Assembly (NCBI GenBank): GCA_964356745.1
Contig: CAYHIW010000043.1
Coordinates: forward strand, 1 to 6,022
Length of the DNA stretch: 6,022 bases
Direction of reading: 5' to 3'
From: CAYHIW01 sp964356745
GTDB lineage: Bacteria; Patescibacteriota; Microgenomatia; UBA1406; GWC2-37-13
The stretch's first letter is position 1, and each line of letters begins with the position of its first letter. Below the pieces are notes generated by a model that did not search any database, was not told where the DNA came from, and saw nothing but the letters and a program-made list of their open reading frames with translations. Below are positions 1 through 5,806 of the stretch, piece by piece. The position numbers and the translations under genes are program-made.

Positions 1-66
1 ATACATAAGAACTCCATTAGATTCGGTAATGACTACTTGGAGGGCGTTTTCCTTGATATCTGGCAT
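1..66 (-). CDS. atpC: F1-ATPase epsilon subunit-like, N-terminal fragment (runs off window)
   Basis: Only the first 22 codons are present. They read MPDIKENALQVVITESNGVL and then MY. The 'LQVVITESNGVL' stretch fits the first strands of the epsilon beta-sandwich, which typically reads like 'L.V.I.TP.G.LY'. In F1 complexes epsilon binds the foot of gamma and the polar loops of the c ring, and can inhibit ATP hydrolysis. The position directly after the beta gene (7 bp gap) is the canonical atpC position. The start at 66 is the only ATG in this frame, since a TAA lies five codons upstream. The purine-rich GGAG at 68-71 is only 1 nt from the ATG, too close for a normal ribosome binding site, so initiation may depend on coupling to the end of the beta gene. 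Identity rests on position plus a short match; the C-terminal helical hairpin cannot be judged. Confidence 0.72.
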   Translation of the reverse strand, partial: MPDIKENALQVVITESNGVLMY

Positions 67-73
67 ACTCCAA

Positions 74-1441
74 TCATGTTACCAGACTCTTAAGCGTTGA
101 GACATATAAAAACGTTTCAGCAGGAGTATCGTCATATTTACCCGTAAGAATATCAACAACATCTTTAACAGTTTGATTTATCGGGACATAGGCTCCTTTT
201 TTACCGGTTTGAGCCTCGGTAACAAAGAAGTTTTGAGTCATGTAACACTGTAAGATTCTTGCTCGTTTATAAACCATCTGATCTTGTGCCGAGAGTTCTG
301 TTTCTCCAATAAGAGCAACTATTCTCTCTAAGGATTCAGCTTTTTTGAGAAGGGTTTGCGAGTCGATAAGAGCGTTGTAATGCTCTTCTCCCAAGACCTC
401 GCTATTGAGCCCTGCAGAATTTGATGCAAGAAGATCAACGGCGGGAAATCTTCCCTCCTGATAGACGTTACGAGAAAGCACTACGATTGAGTCAAGATAC
501 GGGAAGATTGACTGAACTGCCGCATCAGTAATATCATCTGAAGGAACATAAACCGCCTGAATTGAAGTAATCGTACCTGACTTCGTTGAAATTAACCGTT
601 CTTGAAGAGATGCAATCTCTGATGATAACGTTGCCTGATATCCACCTTCAGAAGGAATGGTATTCATCAGAGTAGCGAGTTCATACCCGGCTTGGGCAAA
701 ACGAAAAATATTATCAAGAAAAAAGAGAACATTTTTAGAAGATTTGTCACGGAAATGTTCGGCTAGTGCAGCGGCTGCATTTGCAGTACGAAATCGTACC
801 ACTGGATTTTCACCCATTGGACCGTAAACAAGAGCAACTTTTGACAAAACCCCACTTTTATCAAGCGATTCATGGAGTTCCTGCCCCTCCCGGGCTCGTT
901 CTCCAATTCCGGCAAAAATAGAAATATTGTCTTCTTTATGAAGAATGACTACATTATGAATAATTTCTGTGAGAAGAATTGTTTTTCCCACCCCTGCTCC
1001 TCCAAAAAGCCCCACCTTACCACCACTTAAGATTGGTGAAAAAAAATCAATAGCCTTGATACCGGTTTCAAGGACTTTTCTTGGAGGTTCAATTTCGTCA
1101 AACTCAATCTTATCCTGAAATAAAGAACGGTATTCTTTAGACTTAATTGGACCCTTGGCGTCATATGGATTACCAAAAATGTCCATAATACGACCAAGGA
1201 CATTCTCTCCTACCGGAATCTTTAGTGACTCTTTGGTATTAATAACAACTGCCCCTCGAAAAATTTTACGACTCGGTTCTAGAAGATAGCAATAAAGAGT
1301 TTCGTCTGTTGCAGAAGCATAAACCTCCATCTTAACGGAATTATCCTCCTCCAGAATAAGAATGTCATGGATCGCTGGCTTTTCGCCATCAAACATGACC
1401 TCTATGATATGACCTTTTGTTCCTACTACTTTACCTTTCAT
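74..1441 (-). CDS. atpD: F1-ATPase catalytic beta subunit-like protein
   Basis: This 455-residue protein is the catalytic subunit of a cytosolic F1-type head. With ATG 1441 as residue 1, the P-loop GGAGVGKT is at 147-154, the catalytic Glu is in GERAREG (E181), Walker B FFLD ends at D243, and the conserved Arg of NIFRFAQAG is R247. The adenine clamp that is Tyr in bovine beta is Phe here (F332, GRFPAVDLL), still aromatic, so hydrolysis is probably intact. The C-terminal DELSEED lever is degraded to TELSAQD (381-387), keeping two of five acidic residues. A longer reading exists from TTG at 1471. ATG 1441 is preferred because MKGKVV matches the usual beta N-terminus and GGGGG at 1449-1453 sits 7 nt upstream. 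The gamma stop lies 1 nt before this start. Length is near the family norm of about 460-480. Similarity to F1 beta is unmistakable; the biological role of the complex is open because the membrane sector is unusual. Confidence 0.95.
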   Translation of the reverse strand: MKGKVVGTKGHIIEVMFDGEKPAIHDILILEEDNSVKMEVYASATDETLYCYLLEPSRKIFRGAVVINTKESLKIPVGENVLGRIMDIFGNPYDAKGPIKSKEYRSLFQDKIEFDEIEPPRKVLETGIKAIDFFSPILSGGKVGLFGGAGVGKTILLTEIIHNVVILHKEDNISIFAGIGERAREGQELHESLDKSGVLSKVALVYGPMGENPVVRFRTANAAAALAEHFRDKSSKNVLFFLDNIFRFAQAGYELATLMNTIPSEGGYQATLSSEIASLQERLISTKSGTITSIQAVYVPSDDITDAAVQSIFPYLDSIVVLSRNVYQEGRFPAVDLLASNSAGLNSEVLGEEHYNALIDSQTLLKKAESLERIVALIGETELSAQDQMVYKRARILQCYMTQNFFVTEAQTGKKGAYVPINQTVKDVVDILTGKYDDTPAETFLYVSTLKSLVT

Positions 1442-1442
1442 A

Positions 1443-2321
1443 TTATTTCCCCCAAAGGGCAATTCCTGCAAATTTCTCGGTCTGTTTTTTATTTTCTAAT
1501 GATCGCTTTGCTTTACGTTTTTCAAGATATAACCGCTTCTCCATAATCTCAATCTGCCCAAGTCCACGCTCCATTGCCTTAAGACGAGATGCAAGTCGAG
1601 CTAAATAAAGCTCATGTACTGTTTGACTAAAAAGCGCATTAAAAACTTGTGCTTCAAAAAATCCAAGCACCCGATCAAGAGTTGGCTCAAAAAGAAACTT
1701 AATAGCTTCTTTATTTTGTTCCTCTGTATTGATAAATTCATCACTTGCCAGATTTGAGACATGTGCTTTTTGAGTAATGATGTTTTCGAATCTGCTATAA
1801 AAAACCCTAACTTTGTCATACTTAACAAGATGATAAAGAATGGGAATTACATCTTCCATTTTTAAGTCAAAATCAGATATCTCAAAGTAAAGATAGGGTT
1901 TTTTGGCAAGATTAGATTCTTCATACATTCTCTTTCCCACTCGACCTATTATAAGAATATCAGAGTCTTGCTTTCGTAATTCCGTTTGAAACAGTTCAAA
2001 TATTTCAGGAATGATATCACCAAACAATTTGGTGTTTGCAGAGATAAGCACATAAAGCGGCTTTGGATTTTTTTCAAATACCGCATACTTTTTAAGTTCT
2101 TTTTTATCTCTTTTTTGTCTAAGCTCTTCAACTGTTTGTTTTTGAGCGTATTTGACACGCCTATAAACTTCAGCAAGCCGATCCAAAAAGTCACGACTGT
2201 CCAGAATGGTGTTTCGAATCTTCTGCATTTTCATAACAGATATCTGCTCATAGGCTTGCATGATGAGCTTGAACGTCGAGACGAACTGATCTTCATTTTT
2301 GAGAAACTTGAGGTTGGGCAT
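1443..2321 (-). CDS. atpG: F1-ATPase gamma (central shaft) subunit-like protein, divergent
   Basis: This 292-residue protein lies between alpha and beta, the canonical atpG place, and has the usual gamma length (about 285-290). Gamma is the coiled-coil axle turning inside the alpha3beta3 head and linking it to the ring. The N-terminal helix (about 10-60, with EQISVMKMQKIRNTI) parallels the gamma segment that normally reads like 'ITKAMKMVAAAK'. A central alpha/beta domain includes LYVLISANTKLFGD (89-102), like the usual 'GLCG' region. The C-terminal helix (236-290) aligns without large gaps to the bacterial axle helix (ARLASRLKAMERG against the usual SE.AARM.AM..A). The terminal 'catch' motif, usually near RQ..IT.E..EI, is replaced by a lysine/arginine-rich segment, RKAKRSLENKK. 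Its start overlaps the alpha end by 29 bp and has a good ribosome binding site. Family assignment is firm by context and termini; overall divergence is high. Confidence 0.88.
   Translation of the reverse strand: MPNLKFLKNEDQFVSTFKLIMQAYEQISVMKMQKIRNTILDSRDFLDRLAEVYRRVKYAQKQTVEELRQKRDKKELKKYAVFEKNPKPLYVLISANTKLFGDIIPEIFELFQTELRKQDSDILIIGRVGKRMYEESNLAKKPYLYFEISDFDLKMEDVIPILYHLVKYDKVRVFYSRFENIITQKAHVSNLASDEFINTEEQNKEAIKFLFEPTLDRVLGFFEAQVFNALFSQTVHELYLARLASRLKAMERGLGQIEIMEKRLYLEKRKAKRSLENKKQTEKFAGIALWGK
1449..1453 (-). promoter_or_regulatory. Ribosome binding site deciding the beta start
   Basis: GGGGG on the minus strand is followed by a 7-nt spacer (AAATAAT) and ATG 1441. It lies inside the last codons of the gamma gene. 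It favours ATG 1441 over the upstream in-frame TTG at 1471. Confidence 0.6.
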
Positions 2322-3774
2322 AAGACATAAGCTCCTCTTTCTTATTAGAAATATTAGTGAGGAGGTTGTAAATGGTATCTGCTTTTATAATATCATCAAA
2401 TAATTTTTTCTTTTTTTTGTCTTGAAAAGCCACTATAAAGGCGTTACGTATCTTTCCTATTTCAATCAAATCAACTTCTGCAAAGGTATCAAGCCAGATA
2501 AGACCAAACATAATAAGTTGTATTTCCTTAGGAACGATCATCGCATAGTGTTGATCAAAAAGCTCGTAAAGAACGTCTCCTTTCTTAATCATGTTTTTTA
2601 CCTTAGTCGAGAGCTCCGCACCAAAATGTGAAAAGGTCAAAACTCGTTCATATTGAGCAAAAAACTTGATGATTTCACGACCTATCTCGCGCTCTAGATT
2701 TGACTGAGTTTGTCTTCCTACACGTGAAACAGATAGCCCGATATGGATTGCTGGTCTGCGCCCTTTTGTATAAGCATTAACGTCAAAAAATATATGACCA
2801 TCGGTCACTCCCATTACATTTGTTGCAATGTGACCTGCGAGTTCTCCGTCAACCGTCTCGACAACCGGAAAACAGCTAATAGCTGCTTCTCCATCCTTAA
2901 TGGTAAAGTTTCCCGCTCTTTCAAGAAGACGCGCGTGAAGATGAAACATATCTCCTGGATAGGCATCTTTACCGGGAAAACCTCCTGCAATAAGACTCAG
3001 TTCACGATAAAATTTAGCGTGTGTTGACAAGTCATCAAGAATAAGAACCACGTCTCGACCTCTATCTCGATAATACTCAGCAAGTGCCATTGCTGAAAAT
3101 GGCGTAAGAAACGTCAACGCAGGAGAAGAATCTGAGCCAGAAGCGACAATCACCATTTGTTTAAGGAGACCATCTTTTTCATAAACTTCGTACATGTGTT
3201 TTATGTCTGTCTGTTTTTTTCCAATCGCGGCAACGATTACGATCGCCCCATCTTGAACTTGTTTCTTAACGATCGTGTATAAAAAAGCAGTTTTTCCTGT
3301 TTTACGATCTCCAATAATAAGCTCACGCTGACCTACTCCTATTGGAATAAGCATATCCACAAGAGTTGTACCGGTTACGAGATTTTTTTTAATACGCGCT
3401 CTATAAGCAATGGATTTAAGTTCTCCCTCTATGTCAATTGAGTCTTTTGGCTTTTTAAATGGCTTCGATGCACTCATGGGATTGCCTAAAGGATCAATAA
3501 TAGATCCAAAAAGCTCATCTCCTGCAGGGATCATGATAAATTCATTAGTTCGCGCTGCTTTTGTACCTGGACTTACGTTTTTACGGGAAAAAAGAATTAC
3601 CTTCATTTTTTCTCTTTCAATTGAAAAAATTCTCCCAAGACCTCCGTTTTCAAAAAGAATAAGCTCTTTTAATTTTGCGTGAGGAAGTCCAACAAGCGTC
3701 ACAACGGGGTATTTTATCTCAACAACAGTTCCATACTCACCCGTTAACTCAAGATATTCATTAAAATCATTCAT
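2293..3774 (-). CDS. atpA: F1-ATPase alpha subunit-like protein
   Basis: This 493-residue protein is the non-catalytic nucleotide-binding partner of beta in the hexameric head. Visible motifs: P-loop GDRKTGKT at 155-162 (usually GDRQTGKT), ILDDLSTHAKFYRELSL (245-261), the GKDAYPGDMFHLHARLLERA block (268-287), NVMGVTDGHIFF (319-330), and SVSRVG at 348-353, whose R351 corresponds to the arginine finger completing the beta catalytic site. The N-terminus is short: only about 14 residues precede the first beta strand (GTVVEI), against about 28 in E. coli alpha, where that extension docks on delta. The C-terminus has a lysine run (QDKKKKKLFDD, 451-461). The start ATG 3774 overlaps the delta stop as ATGA. 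I see no Shine-Dalgarno upstream, so translation is probably coupled to the delta gene. The gamma gene begins inside its last 29 bp. Confidence 0.95.
   Translation of the reverse strand: MNDFNEYLELTGEYGTVVEIKYPVVTLVGLPHAKLKELILFENGGLGRIFSIEREKMKVILFSRKNVSPGTKAARTNEFIMIPAGDELFGSIIDPLGNPMSASKPFKKPKDSIDIEGELKSIAYRARIKKNLVTGTTLVDMLIPIGVGQRELIIGDRKTGKTAFLYTIVKKQVQDGAIVIVAAIGKKQTDIKHMYEVYEKDGLLKQMVIVASGSDSSPALTFLTPFSAMALAEYYRDRGRDVVLILDDLSTHAKFYRELSLIAGGFPGKDAYPGDMFHLHARLLERAGNFTIKDGEAAISCFPVVETVDGELAGHIATNVMGVTDGHIFFDVNAYTKGRRPAIHIGLSVSRVGRQTQSNLEREIGREIIKFFAQYERVLTFSHFGAELSTKVKNMIKKGDVLYELFDQHYAMIVPKEIQLIMFGLIWLDTFAEVDLIEIGKIRNAFIVAFQDKKKKKLFDDIIKADTIYNLLTNISNKKEELMSYAQPQVSQK
2332..2337 (-). promoter_or_regulatory. 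Ribosome binding site of the gamma gene, inside alpha
   Basis: GAGGAG on the minus strand lies 10 nt before ATG 2321, within the alpha coding region. It is the clearest Shine-Dalgarno match in the operon. An ATG at 2326-2328 is closer but is out of frame with gamma. Confidence 0.65.
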
Positions 3775-4241
3775 TTTTGTGGAGAAAGATAATGCGTAAT
3801 TGATGATCGCAAACTGTAATCTTTATGAACTCCGTTTATCTCTACAATACAGCCCCCTAGCAATCTATTATTCTGGTGAATGTCAAGAATGACTTTTTTC
3901 TTAACGTTCGTATTAAACCAAGCGTATAATTCAGATACATCACGTGTTTGATACTCGATAGGAACCTGCAATCTGATAACGGGAAGTTCATTTATGTAAG
4001 AACGGATGTCCTTGATGAAGTGATCAAATTTTTCTGAATCCTTATAGATTTCTTTATATTTCGTAAGAAGGCCTAGTAGAATTTTAGCATTAAATAGGGT
4101 TGTTTTCTTTTCCACCACTTCATCTATATTTGCTTTAGTTAAAAATCGAGCATCAAGTATCTGATCAATGGCATTGATAAATGACTCTCTTTGATCAAGA
4201 GTTTGAATCTGATCTAAAACGCTCGTATATTTTGTATCCAT
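3771..4241 (-). CDS. atpH: F1Fo-ATPase delta (OSCP-type) stator subunit-like protein
   Basis: This 156-residue protein is slightly shorter than typical delta (about 175-180). Delta sits on top of the F1 head and ties it to the peripheral stalk b. The best signature is C-terminal: IHQNNRLLGGCIVEINGVHK (121-140), then DYSLRSSITHYL, matches the delta/OSCP ending with its 'LLGG..V...D...D.S...L..L' pattern. The N-terminal part is mostly helical and only weakly recognisable, as is common in delta. It sits between the b-like and alpha genes, the standard atpH slot, 2 bp after the b stop and overlapping the alpha start by 4 bp. No Shine-Dalgarno is visible before ATG 4241, so coupling to the upstream gene is likely. 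Its presence implies that a stator was kept even though the membrane sector is atypical. Confidence 0.85.
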   Translation of the reverse strand: MDTKYTSVLDQIQTLDQRESFINAIDQILDARFLTKANIDEVVEKKTTLFNAKILLGLLTKYKEIYKDSEKFDHFIKDIRSYINELPVIRLQVPIEYQTRDVSELYAWFNTNVKKKVILDIHQNNRLLGGCIVEINGVHKDYSLRSSITHYLSPQK

Positions 4242-4243
4242 TT

Positions 4244-4882
4244 TTAAATATTGAAAATACCATCTTTATTAGCTTGTTCTAGAGCCCCAAATATTAATTC
4301 TTTCTGATCTTTCACGTCTAACGCATGACCTAAAACCTTTTTGCCAACCTCTTGAACAAAGTCCGCAACTTTTTGATCAAATTGTTTGAGCTGCTCTTGC
4401 TTGTACTGCTCGATTGATTTTTTTGCTGACGCAACCTCCTCTTCAACTTTTTTCTGAAGGTAAAATTGTGACGAAAGCTTCTCGTCATTCATAAGATTTT
4501 CCGCTTCCTTTAGATATTTCTCCTGCTTTTCGACGAATTGTTGCCTGTAAGACTGTAACAATTGGTCTATTTCTTTTTGAAACACGTCCGTGTATTTTGA
4601 ACTACTATTTTTAAGAATTAACTGCATTGATTTTTGTAAATCAGCCTTAAAAGAATCTGCGTTGGTTGAAATTACTTCAGCATCCTCCATGGCTTTTTTT
4701 ACTATTTTTTCAGCTTCTTCGTGTGCTTGTTTTAAGATTCCATCTGACTGATCAAGAGCGTGAATTTCTTGATTTGATAAGGAAGTTACACGTTTGTGAA
4801 GAAAATAAGCGTACATTAGAACGAAAATAAGTAAGGAGATTGTAAGGAGGAGAATGATTATGGGTAAAAAGGGACCTATCAT
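4244..4882 (-). CDS. atpF: F-type ATPase b (peripheral stalk) subunit-like protein, extended
   Basis: This 212-residue protein has one N-terminal membrane helix (about residues 5-28) followed by HKR, consistent with an N-terminus outside and the remainder in the cytoplasm. A long charged, mostly helical, probably coiled-coil region follows (about 35-190), rich in Lys, Gln and Glu. The end, VGKKVLGHALDVKDQKELIF (179-198), resembles the b/b' C-terminus that binds delta. Typical bacterial b is about 155-170 residues, so this stalk is roughly 40-50 residues longer. In ordinary Fo, b dimers are anchored on subunit a; no such gene is next to it here. It lies 4 bp after the c-like stop and 2 bp before delta, in the standard atpF slot. 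No clear Shine-Dalgarno is visible. Assignment rests on architecture and position more than on residue motifs, because b is poorly conserved in general. Confidence 0.82.
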   Translation of the reverse strand: MIGPFLPIIILLLTISLLIFVLMYAYFLHKRVTSLSNQEIHALDQSDGILKQAHEEAEKIVKKAMEDAEVISTNADSFKADLQKSMQLILKNSSSKYTDVFQKEIDQLLQSYRQQFVEKQEKYLKEAENLMNDEKLSSQFYLQKKVEEEVASAKKSIEQYKQEQLKQFDQKVADFVQEVGKKVLGHALDVKDQKELIFGALEQANKDGIFNI

Positions 4883-4886
4883 ATGT

Positions 4887-5663
4887 TTATAACTGCAATA
4901 TAAAATATGCTAACACTAAACCAGATCCAATAATAGCGACTGTTATAAGAACGTTGAGAAAAATACCAATTTGAATCATTCTTCCGGCTAAAGGATTACG
5001 ACCAAGGGCTTGAATTCCAACACTCGCTATCTTTCCAAAATAAAGGAATCCAAACAAAAACGCAACCAGTACGACAACTGCCGCCATAAAATACTTAAAT
5101 ACCGTTACTGGCTGCTCGTATGTGGCTAATGCTGAGAGAGCGAGAATGTCAAACAGATTTGATTTTAACGTTGAGGGTGTTGAGAAATACTTAACCTGTA
5201 TTGTAGCTTTGATTTTTTTGATCTGGTTTGTATTTGTTGAAGCATAATCTTCTTGAGCTATCCCAACAATATAACCAGACTTTGTAGCCTTAATACCAAC
5301 GCCTTTTTTACTAGAAGAAGTTATAGCATCACCCTTTTTAATTGGTCCATTAGTCGTGTTTACATTTACAGCAACATCTCCCGTATTAACAACGGCGTAT
5401 TTATTTGATGTCGCATCTTTTATACCAAAAACAATCGAAGGATTCTCACTCACAACGCCAATAAGCTTGTTGTCATAGCTAAAACTTGCTAATGCGTAGC
5501 CTTTTTCTACGGTAGTAATAATATCTCCATCTTTGACGGTTTTATCTTGAATCACTAGATAGTTAGCAATACTAAGCGACTCTGCTTTTACCACTAATAC
5601 AACCGTTGGAATAATAAGCGTTATCGTGGCTAAAATGAGTAATGTTAAGAGATCTTTTTTCAT
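4887..5663 (-). CDS. Exported protein with a C-terminal AtpE (c-subunit)-like hairpin lacking the ion-binding carboxylate
   Basis: First gene of the operon, 258 residues from ATG 5663. Residues 1-27 form a signal peptide (MKK, a long hydrophobic core, then VKA before E28). Residues about 35-140 are a soluble domain with TTNGPIKKGDAITSSSKKGV (103-122), then GIKATKSGYIVGIAQEDY. This resembles the terminal domain of phage-tail-fibre-like or CPR surface proteins ('ENGPI..GD.L..S..PG.A.KA...G.IIG.A.E'). A linker leads to two membrane helices (about 190-209 and 229-256) joined by GKIASVGIQALGRNPLAGR, with the RNP matching the c-subunit RNP/RQP loop. Topology is consistent: domain outside, RNP loop with K211, R222 and R228 inside. 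The second helix contains no Asp or Glu; the aligned position is Thr241 or Val242. The slot is that of atpE. A longer in-frame reading from ATG 5717 is disfavoured: it puts a Cys-containing segment before the signal peptide and would start at or upstream of the predicted promoter. Confidence 0.85.
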   Translation of the reverse strand: MKKDLLTLLILATITLIIPTVVLVVKAESLSIANYLVIQDKTVKDGDIITTVEKGYALASFSYDNKLIGVVSENPSIVFGIKDATSNKYAVVNTGDVAVNVNTTNGPIKKGDAITSSSKKGVGIKATKSGYIVGIAQEDYASTNTNQIKKIKATIQVKYFSTPSTLKSNLFDILALSALATYEQPVTVFKYFMAAVVVLVAFLFGFLYFGKIASVGIQALGRNPLAGRMIQIGIFLNVLITVAIIGSGLVLAYFILQL

Positions 5664-5674
5664 ACAAAAAATTG

Positions 5675-5680
5675 TCCCCT
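5675..5680 (-). promoter_or_regulatory. Ribosome binding site deciding the c-like start
   Basis: AGGGGA on the minus strand lies 11 nt before ATG 5663. It supports the internal ATG, which gives a clean signal peptide, over ATG 5717. Confidence 0.55.
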
Positions 5681-5688
5681 TACATTTG

Positions 5689-5717
5689 AGTATAGGGACG
5701 AAAAACATACAATGCAA
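5689..5717 (-). promoter_or_regulatory. Putative sigma70-type promoter of the ATPase operon
   Basis: On the minus strand a -10 hexamer TATACT (5694-5689, five of six consensus bases) is preceded by a 17-nt spacer and a weak -35 TTGCAT (5717-5712, matching at TTG). The start point would be near 5682, giving a leader of about 19 nt that contains the AGGGGA ribosome binding site. This places the promoter directly before the c-like gene, with no room for an upstream atpB or atpI in the same transcript. It is a consensus match read by eye; no operator is apparent. Confidence 0.5.
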
Positions 5718-5741
5718 CAGAAAAACAGCTTCATATTCAGC

Positions 5742-5771
5742 TTGACATTACGCTTCTCTTTGATCTACACT
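5742..5771 (+). promoter_or_regulatory. Putative sigma70-type promoter of the divergent exported-protein gene
   Basis: A perfect -35 TTGACA (5742-5747) is followed after 18 nt by TACACT (5766-5771), a -10 that keeps the key first TA and last T. The start point would be near 5778, leaving a leader of about 28 nt before ATG 5807. It lies back to back with the operon promoter, the two -35 boxes being about 24 bp apart, so the transcripts could share regulation or interfere. Consensus match only. Confidence 0.5.
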
Positions 5772-5806
5772 GAATAATTAGTAAGACTTAAATAACATAT
5801 AAGAAA

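Noticed and set aside
33..77. ATG at 75-77 overlapping the beta stop as ATGA, a possible epsilon start.
   Set aside because: That frame closes after 14 codons and has no epsilon-like sequence; the frame from ATG 66 stays open and matches epsilon.
1442..1471. Beta start at TTG 1471.
   Set aside because: The next in-frame ATG 1441 matches the family N-terminus, has a GGGGG site at 7 nt, and avoids a 29-bp overlap with gamma.
1601..2194. Minus-strand open frames at 1601-1828 and 1949-2194 inside the gamma gene.
   Set aside because: They are out-of-frame shadows of the gamma-like coding sequence, which has the family match and ribosome binding site.
2405..2418. A run of eight T (A8 on the coding strand) with a further T6 in the alpha gene, a possible slippage or frameshift site.
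   Set aside because: The reading frame continues normally on both sides, encoding a lysine run, and no alternative product is evident; AT-rich composition explains it.
1417..3682. Plus-strand open frames at 1417-1608, 1986-2330, 2422-2631, 2743-3027 and 3410-3682.
   Set aside because: They lie antisense to strongly conserved F1 genes, have low-complexity or Cys/Phe-rich translations without recognisable domains, and show no promoter or ribosome binding site.
74..3774. Flagellar or type III secretion ATPase (FliI/SctN) or V/A-type ATPase instead of F1.
   Set aside because: Separate alpha and beta subunits with F1-specific motifs, plus gamma, delta, b and epsilon in atp order, identify the F1 family.
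5664..5717. N-terminal extension of the c-like protein from ATG 5717 (18 extra residues with two Cys).
   Set aside because: It would precede a typical signal peptide, overlaps the predicted promoter, and the internal ATG 5663 has an AGGGGA ribosome binding site.
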